Shown in pieces: positions 1-8,821 of a stretch of DNA of 64,000 bases. Source of the stretch: Paragemmobacter ruber (GTDB taxonomy: Bacteria > Pseudomonadota > Alphaproteobacteria > Rhodobacterales > Rhodobacteraceae); contig NZ_JAAATW010000003.1 in assembly GCF_009908315.1 (NCBI RefSeq), forward strand, positions 62,001 through 126,000. The letters are read 5' to 3'. Position numbers and translations under genes: made by a program. The notes under the pieces are model-generated. The model was not told where the DNA came from and did no database searches. It worked only from the letters and a program-made list of their open reading frames with translations. Numbering within the stretch: the stretch's first letter is position 1; every line of letters begins with the position of its first letter.

Positions 1-1
1 C

Positions 2-637
2 CACGGCATCCTCTTTATCGCCGATGAGGTGGTTACTGCCTTTGGCCGTCTCGGCCACTGGTTCGCGTCATGGGATGCCTTCGGCGTGATGCCCGACATC
101 ATCTGCACCGCCAAGGGCCTGACCTCGGGCTATGTGCCCTTGGGGGCGATGATCTTTTCCGATCGTCTGTGGGACATCATGGCCCGCGACCCCTCGCGCT
201 GGTTCACGGCGGGTTTCACCTATTCCGGCCATCCCGTCTCCTGCGCGGCGGGCCTCAAGAACATCGAGATCATGGAGCGCGAGGGGCTCTTGGCCAATGC
301 GGCCCGCGTCGGGGCCTATTTCCAGAACCGGCTCAAGGCGATGGAGGATCTGCCGCTGGTGGGGCAGGTGCGCGGGCAGGGGCTGATGATCTGCACAGAG
401 AATGTGGCCAACAAGGCCACCAAGGAGCCGCTGCCGGATGGCGTGAACGAGAGCAAGCGCATCTCGGACGCGGCCGAGGCGATGGGTCTGATCGTGCGGC
501 CTCTGGCGCATCTGAACGTGATGTCCCCGCCCCTGACGATCACCGAGGCCGAAGTCGATTTCGTGGCCGAGGTGCTGGAGAAGGCCATCCGCAAGGTGAC
601 CGATGAGTTGGTGCGCGAAGGGCATCGTCTGGGCTGA
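2..637 (+). CDS. class III (omega) aminotransferase, 3' part only
   Basis: PLP-dependent fold-type I aminotransferase of class III, cut by the left edge; the reading frame is open from base 2 and about the C-terminal half (211 codons) is present. The visible part begins inside the PLP-binding domain with IADEVVTAFGRLG. The TAKGLTSGY segment holds the Schiff-base lysine, and FTAGFTYSGHPVSCAAGL is the usual cofactor-phosphate/dimer region. These enzymes move an amino group from an omega-amine or diamine to pyruvate or 2-oxoglutarate. The next gene, 271 bp downstream on the same strand, is agmatinase, which makes putrescine, so a putrescine or other polyamine substrate is a reasonable guess; beta-alanine, GABA or taurine aminotransferase remain possible. 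Confidence 0.9.
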   Translation, partial: HGILFIADEVVTAFGRLGHWFASWDAFGVMPDIICTAKGLTSGYVPLGAMIFSDRLWDIMARDPSRWFTAGFTYSGHPVSCAAGLKNIEIMEREGLLANAARVGAYFQNRLKAMEDLPLVGQVRGQGLMICTENVANKATKEPLPDGVNESKRISDAAEAMGLIVRPLAHLNVMSPPLTITEAEVDFVAEVLEKAIRKVTDELVREGHRLG

Positions 638-908
638 TGCCCCCGATTCGCCGATCTGGGTTAACCGTTGCGCCGGGGCCATCGGCGTACGCTGCGTGCA
701 TACGCCTGTCTGCACTCGGCGTCTGCACCCGGTGTGGCACCGCCGGATCGCGGAAAATGGCCTGCGGTCAGCGGGTTAACCCCGCGTCCGCAGCGCCGCT
801 TTGTGCTTCGGCTTGACAACCGGGCCGCCCCTTGGTCCCTTGCCGCCACCCGATCCGCCGCGTCTCGGCCACCAAACGACGCGGCGCTTGAACAGGGGAA
901 ATCCCATC

Positions 909-1874
909 ATGGCACTTGAAGACGCCAAGAGCGAGGTTGACACCGCCTTCACCCGGAAGGGCCTGCGCGGCTATGCCTTTGAAAACGCATTCGGAGGCGC
1001 CACCAGCTTCCTGCGGCGGACCTATACGAAGGATCTCACCGGGGTTGATCTGGCGATCACCGGCGTGCCCTTCGATCAGGCCGTCACCCACCGCACCGGC
1101 ACCCGCTTCGGCCCCCGCGCGATCCGCGAGGCATCCAGCCTGCAACCCTATGATCCGCCCTATGGCTGGCCCACCAACCCTTTGGAAGATATGGCAATCG
1201 TCGATTACGGCGACCTCGCCTTCGACTATGCCAAGGTGTCGGATTTCCCCGATGCGCTGACCGCCCATATCCGCACCATCCTCGCCGCCGGGGCGGGGAC
1301 GATCACGCTGGGGGGCGACCATTACATCACCTTTCCCATCCTGCGCGCCTATGCCGAAAAGTTCGGCCCCCTCGGCGTGATCCATTTCGATGCCCATTCC
1401 GATCTCTGGCCCGATGACGATCTGACGCGGATCGACCACGGCACGATGCTCTACAAGGCGGTGAAGACAGGGCTGGTCGATCCCAAGCGATCGGTCCAGA
1501 TCGGCATCCGCACCACGACCGAAGATTATCTGGGCGTCCATGTGATCGACGCGCGCGAGGTGCATGAAAAAGGCACCGCCGCCGCCGTGGCCAAGGCCAA
1601 GGATATCGTTGGCGATTCCGCGACTTACGTGACCTTCGATATTGACGCGCTCGATCCCGCCGTTGCCCCCGGCACCGGCACGCCGGTCTGGGGCGGGCTG
1701 CAGTCGTGGCAGGCGGCTGCGATGCTGCGCGATCTTGCGGGGATCAACATGGTGGGCGGCGACATCGTCGAGGTCTCGCCCCCTTATGATACCACGGGGG
1801 CCACCGCCATCGCCGGGGCGCATGTGGCCTATGAACTGATCTGCCTCTATCATTGGGCGCGGACACAACGATAG
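909..1874 (+). CDS. speB: agmatinase / ureohydrolase family protein
   Basis: Ureohydrolase of the arginase/agmatinase family, 321 aa from the chosen ATG; expected to hydrolyse agmatine to putrescine and urea with a binuclear Mn centre in the cytosol. The metal-ligand motifs are all visible: GGDHYITFP, HFDAHSDLWP and TFDIDALDPAVAPGTGTP. The frame stays open upstream to 801, but the ATG at 909 follows an AGGGG ribosome site and starts at the family's normal N-terminus. A TTGACA hexamer lies at 813-818 in the 271-bp gap upstream, without a convincing -10 partner. The upstream aminotransferase fits a polyamine route. Guanidinobutyrase or a related ureohydrolase is the main alternative; I cannot separate these by sequence alone. 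Confidence 0.88.
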   Translation: MALEDAKSEVDTAFTRKGLRGYAFENAFGGATSFLRRTYTKDLTGVDLAITGVPFDQAVTHRTGTRFGPRAIREASSLQPYDPPYGWPTNPLEDMAIVDYGDLAFDYAKVSDFPDALTAHIRTILAAGAGTITLGGDHYITFPILRAYAEKFGPLGVIHFDAHSDLWPDDDLTRIDHGTMLYKAVKTGLVDPKRSVQIGIRTTTEDYLGVHVIDAREVHEKGTAAAVAKAKDIVGDSATYVTFDIDALDPAVAPGTGTPVWGGLQSWQAAAMLRDLAGINMVGGDIVEVSPPYDTTGATAIAGAHVAYELICLYHWARTQR

Positions 1875-1893
1875 GGCGGCAGAGGTGGGCAGG

Positions 1894-2328
1894 ATGGGCA
1901 TGATCGCGGGGCTACTGGTCCTGATTGTCTTGGGCTTCGGGCTCTATGTCCGTCTTGCCCCCTCGGACCCCGCGCGGTGGCACGTCTCCCCGACCGCCGC
2001 CGCGCGCGACGATTGCACGGTCGAACAGGGCCGGGGCGATGCCCGCGTCACCTGCCAGCGCCCACAGAACGCCACGCAACTTCTTGCCCGGCTTGACGAA
2101 ATCGCCATGGCCACCCCGCGCACCACGCGCCTTGCCGGATCGCCCGGTGAAGGGCGGATCACCTGGATCACCCGCTCCCGCCTCTGGGGCTTTCCCGATT
2201 ACATCACCGCCGAGGCCGGACCCGCCGCCACAGGCGCAACTGTGACCCTCCACGCCCGCCTGCGCTTCGGCAGCAGCGACATGGGCGTGAACGCGGCCCG
2301 GTTGCGTGACTGGCTCTCCCGGCTCTGA
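1894..2328 (+). CDS. DUF1499 family protein with N-terminal membrane segment
   Basis: Small protein of about 144 aa with one hydrophobic N-terminal segment (residues 3-22, MIAGLLVLIVLGFGLYV region), then a short periplasmic-looking domain ending in MGVNAARLRDWLSRL, the typical end of DUF1499 proteins. No catalytic motif is visible and the family has no firm function. It starts 20 bp after agmatinase; AGAGG at 1881-1885 is well placed for the ATG at 1894, while a GTG at 1885 in the same frame is possible. The gene ends just before an extragenic hairpin repeat that separates it from prfA. Confidence 0.7.
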   Translation: MGMIAGLLVLIVLGFGLYVRLAPSDPARWHVSPTAAARDDCTVEQGRGDARVTCQRPQNATQLLARLDEIAMATPRTTRLAGSPGEGRITWITRSRLWGFPDYITAEAGPAATGATVTLHARLRFGSSDMGVNAARLRDWLSRL

Positions 2329-2331
2329 TGG

Positions 2332-2378
2332 CTTCATCTTGGCCCAAATACCCCGGGGTCTGGGGCAGCGCCCCAGGG
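2332..2378 (+). repeat. extragenic hairpin repeat, copy 1
   Basis: The element begins with CTTCATCTTGGC, continues with AAATACCCCGGGG and GTC, and ends in a GC hairpin (TGGGG...CCCCA). The same module occurs at 6478-6525 and, inverted, at 36923-36974, with a diverged relative at 31573-31637. It fills most of the gap between the DUF1499 gene and prfA. There is no T-tract, so it is not a standard intrinsic terminator. Confidence 0.75.
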
Positions 2379-2424
2379 TCTGCCACCCCTTGACCGGCAG
2401 CACCTAACGCGCCACAGAACCCGC

Positions 2425-3480
2425 ATGGTTCCTTTGGACAAACTCGCCCAGATCACGCAACGCTTCGAATATCTCGAGGCGCGCCTGAACGCCGGCGCCG
2501 AACCGGCCGAAATCGCCCGGATCTCCCGCGAATACAGCGACTTGCGCCCCGTCGCCGAACAGGTCGCCGCCTATCGGCGTGCGCTCGACGATCTGGCCGA
2601 GGCCGAGGCGATGCTGGCCGACCCCGAAATGCGCGCGCTGGCCGAAGATGAAATCCCCCGCCTGCGCGCCCTGATCCCCGGCTACGAACAGGCCCTGCGC
2701 ATCGCGCTTCTGCCCAAGGATGCCGCCGATGCGCGCCCGGCCATCCTTGAAATCCGCCCCGGCACGGGGGGCGACGAAGCCGCCCTCTTCGCCGCCGACT
2801 TGCTCAAGATGTACCAGCGCTATGCCGAACGGCAGGGCTGGCGGTTCGACATCCTCGAAGAGCAGCTGTCCGATCTGGGCGGGATCAAGGAGGTGACCGC
2901 CCATGTGCAGGGCGAAGGCGTCTTCGCCAAGCTCAAGTTCGAATCCGGCGTCCACCGCGTGCAGCGCGTGCCAGAAACCGAAGCCGGGGGCCGCATCCAC
3001 ACCTCTGCCGCCACCGTCGCCGTCCTGCCCGAGGCGGCCGAGGTGGATATCGACATCCCCCCCTCCGACATCCGCATCGACACGATGCGCAGCAGCGGCG
3101 CGGGCGGGCAGCATGTCAACACCACGGATTCGGCGGTGCGCATCACCCATATCCCCACGGGCATCATCGTCACCTCGTCCGAGAAGTCCCAGCATCAGAA
3201 CCGCGCCATCGCCATGCAGGTGCTGCGCGCGCGGCTCTATGAGATGGAGCGCGAACGTCAGGCCAGCGCCCGCGCCGCCGACCGCAAGGCGCAGGTCGGC
3301 TCGGGCGACCGGTCGGAACGCATCCGCACCTACAATTTCCCGCAAGGCCGGATGACCGACCATCGTATCAACCTCACGCTCTATGCCCTGTCGCAGATCA
3401 TGGGCGGCGATCTGGATGAGGTGATCGGCGCACTCGTCGCTCATGATCAGGCCGAAAAACTGGCCGAGATGGAAGGATGA
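2425..3480 (+). CDS. prfA: peptide chain release factor 1
   Basis: Class I release factor RF1, 351 aa, which reads UAA/UAG and triggers peptidyl-tRNA hydrolysis on the ribosome. The GGQ catalytic motif is at residues 227-229 ([18 protein letters not shown]). The codon-recognition tripeptide position reads P-E-T (183-185), in the P-x-T form of RF1 (PAT in E. coli) rather than the SPF of RF2. Length and domain order are normal. The stop overlaps the start of prmC (ATGA), which encodes the enzyme that methylates the GGQ glutamine, so the two are translationally coupled. Confidence 0.97.
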   Translation: MVPLDKLAQITQRFEYLEARLNAGAEPAEIARISREYSDLRPVAEQVAAYRRALDDLAEAEAMLADPEMRALAEDEIPRLRALIPGYEQALRIALLPKDAADARPAILEIRPGTGGDEAALFAADLLKMYQRYAERQGWRFDILEEQLSDLGGIKEVTAHVQGEGVFAKLKFESGVHRVQRVPETEAGGRIHTSAATVAVLPEAAEVDIDIPPSDIRIDTMRSSGAGGQHVNTTDSAVRITHIPTGIIVTSSEKSQHQNRAIAMQVLRARLYEMERERQASARAADRKAQVGSGDRSERIRTYNFPQGRMTDHRINLTLYALSQIMGGDLDEVIGALVAHDQAEKLAEMEG

Positions 3481-4337
3481 CGGCGGGGCGTATGACGGGG
3501 GGGCGCATGACGGCGGCCGATGCGCTGCGCCTCGCCATCCCGCGCCTGTCCGCGGCGGGGGTGCCAGAGGCACCGCGCGATGCGCGCGTCCTGCTGGCCC
3601 ATGCCGCAGGCCTCGCGCCCGACCGCCTCACCCTACATCTGGCCGATCCTTTGTCCGACTCGGCGCGCCTTGCCTTTGATGCGGCCATCGCCCGCCGCAT
3701 CCGGCGCGAACCCGTCAGCCACATCATCGGGCAGCGCCTGTTCTGGGGCCGGACGTTCCGGGTGACACCGGACACGCTCGATCCCCGGCCCGAGACGGAG
3801 CTTCTGATCGGCTCCGCTCTGGCCGAACCCTTCGCCCATGTGCTGGACCTTGGCACCGGCACGGGCTGCATCCTGCTGTCCTGCCTTGCAGACCGCCCCG
3901 CGGCCACGGGGATGGGCACGGATATCCATCCCGCGACGCTGGAGGTGGCCGCCGCAAATGCGCGCGCTCTGGGCCTGACGGACCGCGCCGCCTTCGGCCT
4001 GTCCGACTGGTTCGCCGCCGTGTCCGGGACATTCGATCTCATCCTGTCGAACCCGCCCTACATCGCCGAGGCCGAGATGGCCGCACTCGCCCCCGAACTG
4101 GGCCATGAACCGCGCCGGGCGCTCACGCCGGGTGGGGATGGGCTCGCCGCCTATCGCGCCATCGCGCAAGGTGTGATGGCCCATCTGGCACCGGCTGGCC
4201 GGGTGATGGTGGAAATCGGTCCCACACAGGCGGCCGACGTGATGGCGCTCTTTGCTGACGCGGGCCTCACTGACCTGCGCATCCTGCGCGATCTGGATGG
4301 TCGCGATCGCGTGGTCGCGGCACGCCGCGCGCCCTGA
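3477..4337 (+). CDS. prmC: release factor glutamine N5-methyltransferase
   Basis: SAM-dependent methyltransferase that methylates the glutamine of the release-factor GGQ motif. The N-terminal helical substrate domain is followed by a Rossmann SAM domain with [10 protein letters not shown] (about residues 122-131) and the catalytic NPPY at 192-195 ([14 protein letters not shown]). It overlaps the prfA stop by 4 bp. Three in-frame ATGs (3477, 3492, 3507) encode a repeated M-T-x-G/A-R run; the overlap favours 3477, but 3507 gives the more usual N-terminus. Length (286 aa) is normal. Confidence 0.95.
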   Translation: MTAGRMTGGRMTAADALRLAIPRLSAAGVPEAPRDARVLLAHAAGLAPDRLTLHLADPLSDSARLAFDAAIARRIRREPVSHIIGQRLFWGRTFRVTPDTLDPRPETELLIGSALAEPFAHVLDLGTGTGCILLSCLADRPAATGMGTDIHPATLEVAAANARALGLTDRAAFGLSDWFAAVSGTFDLILSNPPYIAEAEMAALAPELGHEPRRALTPGGDGLAAYRAIAQGVMAHLAPAGRVMVEIGPTQAADVMALFADAGLTDLRILRDLDGRDRVVAARRAP

Positions 4338-4415
4338 TCTGCGGGAAATCGGCCACATTCCGCCTTTTCGCTGTGTCTTTTGGGGCCTCTTCACCGTGCG
4401 CTCGCGCGAATCCCC

Positions 4416-4444
4416 TTGTCTTCGTCGCGCCGGGATGCTTATTC
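4416..4444 (+). promoter_or_regulatory. candidate promoter for the DUF4167 gene
   Basis: TTGTCT (4416-4421), a 17-bp spacer ending in an extended TGC, then TTATTC (4439-4444). It lies in the 250-bp gap after prmC and about 144 bp before the ATG at 4588, implying a long leader. No riboswitch-like structure was recognised in that leader. Consensus match only. Confidence 0.35.
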
Positions 4445-4587
4445 AAACGCAGGTGATGGGGCAGGGCGCAGGCTCCCCCGCGCCGAAACTGCCTGACAGT
4501 TTGAACTGCACCGTGACGCCTGCCAACCGGGCAAGACCGTCTCAGGGGCGTTCGCAGAACACCAGGTCATCTGGACCAAAGGACAAG

Positions 4588-5565
4588 ATGAGATCTTCCA
4601 AGTCCCGCTCGCGCTCAAAGGCGAACCGCCCGCGCACCCTCGGCAACATCATCAACCGCGTCTTCGACAGTTCCGGTCCCGAAGGCAAGGTGCGCGGCAC
4701 GCCGCAGCAGATCATCGAGAAGTATCAGCTCCTCGCCCGGGATGCCCAGTTGTCCAATGACCGGGTCGCTGCCGAGAACTTCCTTCAGCACGCCGAGCAT
4801 TACACCCGTATGCTGGGCGAAGCGATGCGCGAGATGGCGGCCGAACAGGAAGAGCGTCAGCGTAACCAGCAGAACAACAACCAGCAGGGCGGCGGCCAGA
4901 ACGGCAACCCGTCCTATCAGGGTGGTGGCCAGCAGAACGGCAACCGCGACCGCGACCGCGACAACCGGGATCAGCCTTGGCGCGACCGGCAGGAACAGCG
5001 GGGCGACTATCGCGACTACCGTGCCACGGAAGAGGCAGCTGCCTCCGGGGCGCCGGTGATCGAACTGGGCGAGGGAGGCGATACCAACCTTGTCGAAACG
5101 CCCGAGGCCCGGCCCTTCCAATCCCGCCGGGACGAGCGGGGCGATCGTGCCAATGACCGCCAGAATGACCGCCAGAATGACAGGCAGAATGACAGGCAGA
5201 ACGATCGCCAGAACGATCGGCAGGATCGCAACGCGCGCGGCGATTTCCGTCGTGACCGGGATCGCGACCGCGACCGGGATCGTGACACCCGCCGCGACCC
5301 TGCCACCACAGCGCCAGCCGCCACGCCTGCCACGGCCGTGGCGCCCGGCGAGGCGGCCGCTTCCCCAGTGACCCCTGCGCCGGTGGCACAAGCTGTGGCC
5401 GAGGCCGCGCCCGTGGCCACCAAGGCGCCGCGCCAGCCCGCCCCGCCTGCAGCCGAGGGGGATGCGCCAAAGAAAACGCGCGCCCCGCGCAAGCCCAAGG
5501 ATGACAGCGCCAAGGCGGCCAAGGCTGACAAAGCCGGAACCGACCCCGCCGCCGCCGCCGAGTGA
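4588..5565 (+). CDS. DUF4167 domain-containing protein, low-complexity
   Basis: Alphaproteobacterial DUF4167 protein, 325 aa. The conserved domain is at the N-terminus (about residues 1-90): a basic RSSKSRSRSKANRPRT stretch, then GNIINRVFDSSGPEGKVRG, QIIEKY and LSNDRVAAENFLQHAEHY. The rest is disordered: Q/N/G-rich, then Arg-Asp-rich runs, six N-D-R-Q units (bases 5152-5223), and an Ala/Pro/Lys-rich tail resembling histone H1 tails. The frame is open back to 4252, but the ATG at 4588 begins exactly at the domain. The composition suggests nucleic-acid or RNP binding, which is inference; no enzymatic motif is present. Confidence 0.85.
   Translation: MRSSKSRSRSKANRPRTLGNIINRVFDSSGPEGKVRGTPQQIIEKYQLLARDAQLSNDRVAAENFLQHAEHYTRMLGEAMREMAAEQEERQRNQQNNNQQGGGQNGNPSYQGGGQQNGNRDRDRDNRDQPWRDRQEQRGDYRDYRATEEAAASGAPVIELGEGGDTNLVETPEARPFQSRRDERGDRANDRQNDRQNDRQNDRQNDRQNDRQDRNARGDFRRDRDRDRDRDRDTRRDPATTAPAATPATAVAPGEAAASPVTPAPVAQAVAEAAPVATKAPRQPAPPAAEGDAPKKTRAPRKPKDDSAKAAKADKAGTDPAAAAE
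5152..5223 (+). repeat. six 12-bp in-frame tandem repeats (N-D-R-Q units)
   Basis: Six consecutive 12-bp units coding Asn-Asp-Arg-Gln. They come as neighbouring pairs with the same or nearly the same codons: AATGACCGCCAG twice, AATGACAGGCAG twice, then AACGATCGCCAG and AACGATCGGCAG. The pairing suggests stepwise duplication by slippage inside the disordered region of the DUF4167 protein. Confidence 0.9.
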
Positions 5566-5594
5566 GGCGTTAACCTTTCGTTAACGAACTGCCG

Positions 5595-5622
5595 AAAGGG
5601 CCGGGTCTATCCCCGGCCTTTT
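5595..5622. terminator. bidirectional intrinsic terminator
   Basis: An 11-bp stem (AAAGGGCCGGG at 5595-5605 with CCCGGCCTTTT at 5612-5622, one G-U pair) with a 6-nt loop lies between the convergent DUF4167 gene and rsmA. The A-run on one side and T-run on the other let it serve both strands. Just before it, GTTAAC occurs twice five bases apart (5570-5586). Confidence 0.7.
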
Positions 5623-5623
5623 C

Positions 5624-6463
5624 CTATCCGGCCACGATCCGGGCCAAGGCGCAGAACTGCTCGAGCGAGATTTCCTCGGCGCGCTGCGTCGGCGTGATGC
5701 CTGCGGCTTCCAGCTTGGCCTCGATCTCCGCTACCAATCCCTTGAGCGATGATCGCAGCATCTTGCGCCGCTGGTTGAAGGCCATCGCGGTGATCCGGCT
5801 CAGCACCGCGCCATCGGCAGGAAAACGCGGCGCAGGCAGCCGCGTGATGTGGACGACCGCCGAATGGACCTTGGGCGCGGGGGTAAAGGCCTCCGGCGGC
5901 AGGTGCATCACGATCCGTGCCTCTGCCCGCCATTGCACCAACAGCGCCAGGCGCCCGTAGTGATCCGTCCGCGGCTTCGCCACGATCCGCTCGGCCACCT
6001 CCTTCTGGAACATCAGCGTCAGGCTCTCCCAGAATGGCGGCCAGATGGCCGGCGTCAGCCAGCGGATCAGAAGCTCCGTCCCCACATTATAGGGCAGGTT
6101 CGCCACTACCCGCACGGGGGCAGTCAGATGGGCCAGCGCGTCCACCTCCAGCGCATCGCCGTTGATCACCTCCAGCCGCCCGGGATAGGCCGCCGCCACC
6201 TCGGCCAGCGCGGGCAAACAGCGGGCATCCTTCTCTACCGCCAGCACCCGCCGCGCCCCTTCGGCCAGCAAACCCCGCGTCAATCCGCCGGGGCCGGGCC
6301 CGACCTCCAGCACGTCGCAGGCCGACAGATCCCCCGCCTGCCGGGCAATCTTGGCCGTAAGGTTCAGATCCAGCAGAAAATTCTGCCCCAACTGTTTCTT
6401 CGCCACCAATTCATGCGCCCGGATCACTTCGCGCAGCGGTGGCAGCCCGTCGATCGTCGCCAT
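5624..6463 (-). CDS. rsmA: 16S rRNA (adenine1518/1519-N6) dimethyltransferase
   Basis: KsgA/RsmA, which dimethylates two adjacent adenines in the 3' hairpin of 16S rRNA during 30S maturation. Visible motifs are KKQLGQNFL (residues 22-30), the SAM loop [12 protein letters not shown] (51-62) and the catalytic NLPY (122-125), with a C-terminal helical domain. Starting at the ATG at 6463 gives 279 aa and the normal N-terminus; the frame is open further upstream, but that would translate the extragenic repeat at 6478-6525. It is the last gene of the lptF-to-rsmA run. Confidence 0.96.
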   Translation of the reverse strand: MATIDGLPPLREVIRAHELVAKKQLGQNFLLDLNLTAKIARQAGDLSACDVLEVGPGPGGLTRGLLAEGARRVLAVEKDARCLPALAEVAAAYPGRLEVINGDALEVDALAHLTAPVRVVANLPYNVGTELLIRWLTPAIWPPFWESLTLMFQKEVAERIVAKPRTDHYGRLALLVQWRAEARIVMHLPPEAFTPAPKVHSAVVHITRLPAPRFPADGAVLSRITAMAFNQRRKMLRSSLKGLVAEIEAKLEAAGITPTQRAEEISLEQFCALARIVAG

Positions 6464-6477
6464 CCCTGAAACCGCCC

Positions 6478-6525
6478 CTTCATCTTGGCGAAAAATACCC
6501 CGGGGGTCCGGGGGCTGGCCCCCGG
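6478..6525 (-). repeat. extragenic hairpin repeat, copy 2
   Basis: Same module as at 2332: CTTCATCTTGGC, AAATACCCCGGGGG, GTC and a perfect 7-bp hairpin CCGGGGG/CCCCCGG with a 4-base loop. It sits between the pdxA stop and the rsmA start. Seen from the transcribed minus strand, the hairpin comes first and AAGATGAAGGGG lies just upstream of rsmA. Confidence 0.8.
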
Positions 6526-6534
6526 TCCCGCCTG

Positions 6535-7509
6535 TCACACCCCGCGCGCCCTTGCCATCTCTTGCGCCATCCGCAGCGCCGCCAAAAGGCTGGAGCCATT
6601 GGCCATCCCGCGCCCTGCGATGTCATAGGCCGTGCCGTGATCGGGCGAGGTGCGGATGAAGGGCAGACCCAGCGTCACATTCACCCCGCCGTCGAAATCC
6701 ACCGTCTTGATCGGGATCAGTGCCTGATCGTGATACATGCAGATCGCCACGTCATATTGGGCGCGGGCGGCCCTGTGGAACATCGTATCGGGGGGCAGGG
6801 GTCCGCGCAGATCAAACCCCTCGGCGGTCAGGCGCGCGATCAGGGGGGCGATCCAGGTGATCTCTTCCCGCCCCATGGCGCCACCTTCCCCCGCATGGGG
6901 ATTGAGCCCCGCCACCACGATGCGCGGCTTGGCAAGGCCAAAGTCGCGGCGCAGGCCCGCTGCGGTGATGCGGATCGTCTCTTCCAGAAGGGCGGGGGTC
7001 AGCGCGGCGGGAACCTCCGACAGGGGGATATGGATCGTCGTAGGCACAACCCGCAGCTCCGGGCAGGCCAGCATCATCACCACATGCTCCACCCCGGCCA
7101 GATGCGCCAGATATTCGGTATGCCCCGGAAAGGCGAAACCGGCCCCATCCTTCAGCACCTTCTTGTTGATGGGCAGCGTGCAGACGGCGCTGGCCACCCC
7201 GTCCTGCACGAGCGCCACGGCGCGGGCGATCACATCGATCACGGCCTGGGCATTGGCCGGCACAGGCCTGCCGGGGGGCGCAAGAGCGGGAAAGGCATGG
7301 GGCAGCACGGGCAGCGACGCCGCCCGCACCTCCCCGGCCTCGGTTGGGTGCGCAATCAGGCTGTGATCCGTTCCCTCTGGCAGGTGCCGCGGGTCGCCGA
7401 TCCAAAAGAACGGCACCTCCGCCCCCAGAACTGCGCGGGCCTCTACGGCGATCTCCGCGCCGATCCCGGCCGGATCGCCGCAGGTCAGCGCGACAGGGCG
7501 GGGGGTCAC
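6535..7509 (-). CDS. pdxA: 4-hydroxythreonine-4-phosphate dehydrogenase
   Basis: PdxA, 324 aa, the NAD-dependent oxidation step of the DXP-dependent pyridoxal 5'-phosphate pathway. The N-terminus [14 protein letters not shown] is the family signature; other conserved stretches are [19 protein letters not shown] and the metal-site segment [13 protein letters not shown]. The start is GTG at 7509, overlapping the surA stop by 4 bp (GTGA), so the genes are coupled. A surA-pdxA-rsmA order is also found in E. coli and other proteobacteria. Confidence 0.96.
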   Translation of the reverse strand: MTPRPVALTCGDPAGIGAEIAVEARAVLGAEVPFFWIGDPRHLPEGTDHSLIAHPTEAGEVRAASLPVLPHAFPALAPPGRPVPANAQAVIDVIARAVALVQDGVASAVCTLPINKKVLKDGAGFAFPGHTEYLAHLAGVEHVVMMLACPELRVVPTTIHIPLSEVPAALTPALLEETIRITAAGLRRDFGLAKPRIVVAGLNPHAGEGGAMGREEITWIAPLIARLTAEGFDLRGPLPPDTMFHRAARAQYDVAICMYHDQALIPIKTVDFDGGVNVTLGLPFIRTSPDHGTAYDIAGRGMANGSSLLAALRMAQEMARARGV

Positions 7510-8792
7510 CGTTCCTCGATGATCGCTTCCGACCGCAGCTCTTCCATGAAGGCTTCGGCCATCGCGGTCAGCTGCTGGTTGCCAAGCTGGTTGCGCACCG
7601 CTTCCCGGTCAACGGGCGACTGATCCTCGGCCTCTTCGCCTTCGACGGTCGTCACCGGGATCTCGGCGGCCTCGGGCGCGGCCTCGGGGATCCCCGTCCG
7701 CAGGCAGAGCATCAACAGCTCGTTATAGCTGCCACGGTTGCGCAGCACGCTTTCGCCCGGGTCAAGCTTGGCCAGTTCCAGCGCGATGTCCTGCGGGACC
7801 GCGCCCATCATCTGCGTCGTCACGCGCAGCTGGTCCGCCGGCAGACCTGCGGCCAGCGGATAGAGATCACCGCAACCATCCGATTGCTGGCGGATCACGG
7901 CCGGATCGAGCGTCGGCGGCAGGGCGAATTGCGCATATTGCACCTCGACCTGCGCTGGCATGGCGCTTTCCTGATCGCTGACACCGTTCAGCTGGAACAG
8001 CACCACCGCCTGCGGCACCACGATCGGATCGGACACTTCGCCCGGCGACAGGGTCAGCACCTTCTGCGCGATGGCGGGGGGAAGGTTCGTGACGGGCAGC
8101 CAATCCAGCCGCCCCCCCCGCTGGGCCGAGGGCGAGGCCGAAAACTCCCGCGCGGCAGCGGCAAAGCTGCCCTCGGAAGTGGTCTGCGCCTTGATCCCCC
8201 GGGCCTGATCGAGGACCGGTGAGACGTCTTCGCCCTGCACCGGCAGGATCAGTTCGGACAACAGGACCTGCACCTGCGGGGTCTTGGCGTTTTCCGCCAG
8301 CGCGCGGTCGATCTGCGCCTCGGTGATGCGGATCTGCGAGGCGAACCGCGCACGCACCACTTCGCGCCACAGAACGCCGTTCGCCACGAAGTCGCGGAAG
8401 GTTTCGGGGGCCACACCCTCTTGCCCCAGCGCTTCGGTGAACTGTGCCGCGGTCAGGTTGGCGCGGGCGGCGAATTCCTCCATCCCGGCGGTCACCTGTT
8501 CGGCGGTCACGGTGATGCCCAGATCTTCGGCCGCCTGCGCGCCCAGCCTGTCGCGCATCAGCGCGACGAGCGCCTCCTTCTCCGGATCGCCGGGCGAGCG
8601 CAGGGCCCGCAGCATCAGCGTCCGCTGCTCCACCTCGAAATTCGTGACGGTCTGACCATTGATGATGAGGCGCGGCGCAAACAGGCCGCCGTCCTGCGCC
8701 GGGGCCACCGTCGCCCCCGCCATCACCAGAGAAGCCCCCAGAAGCGCCGCCCTCAGCGCTTTCGCCGTCTTGATCCGCGGACGATCCGTCAT
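7506..8792 (-). CDS. surA: SurA-like periplasmic peptidylprolyl isomerase
   Basis: Parvulin-type chaperone expected in the periplasm, where it escorts outer-membrane proteins to the Bam complex. From the ATG at 8792 the protein has 428 aa: a signal peptide (residues 1-32, ending APA), an N-terminal SurA domain starting near LIINGQTVTNFEVEQR, and a PPIC domain with RGGRLDWLP and LSPGEVSDPI. The C-terminal part is acidic. An alternative ATG at 8825 overlaps the lptD stop (ATGA) and adds 11 residues; the later start gives the cleaner signal peptide. It lies directly after lptD, one of its expected clients. Confidence 0.92.
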   Translation of the reverse strand: MTDRPRIKTAKALRAALLGASLVMAGATVAPAQDGGLFAPRLIINGQTVTNFEVEQRTLMLRALRSPGDPEKEALVALMRDRLGAQAAEDLGITVTAEQVTAGMEEFAARANLTAAQFTEALGQEGVAPETFRDFVANGVLWREVVRARFASQIRITEAQIDRALAENAKTPQVQVLLSELILPVQGEDVSPVLDQARGIKAQTTSEGSFAAAAREFSASPSAQRGGRLDWLPVTNLPPAIAQKVLTLSPGEVSDPIVVPQAVVLFQLNGVSDQESAMPAQVEVQYAQFALPPTLDPAVIRQQSDGCGDLYPLAAGLPADQLRVTTQMMGAVPQDIALELAKLDPGESVLRNRGSYNELLMLCLRTGIPEAAPEAAEIPVTTVEGEEAEDQSPVDREAVRNQLGNQQLTAMAEAFMEELRSEAIIEER

Positions 8793-8821
8793 TCCCGTAT
8801 CCTGTATCCTGCCTTGCACTG

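Noticed and set aside
2332-2378. Simple rho-independent terminator
   Set aside because: There is a GC hairpin but no T-tract, and the conserved linear part recurs elsewhere, so it was called a repeat instead.
4338-4587. Hidden gene or riboswitch in the prmC-DUF4167 gap
   Set aside because: Frames there are extensions of neighbouring ones without conserved sequence; only a promoter-like pair could be supported.
5152-5223. Short regular repeats that could suggest a CRISPR array
   Set aside because: The units are 12 bp, contiguous, in frame and encode N-D-R-Q; there are no spacers.
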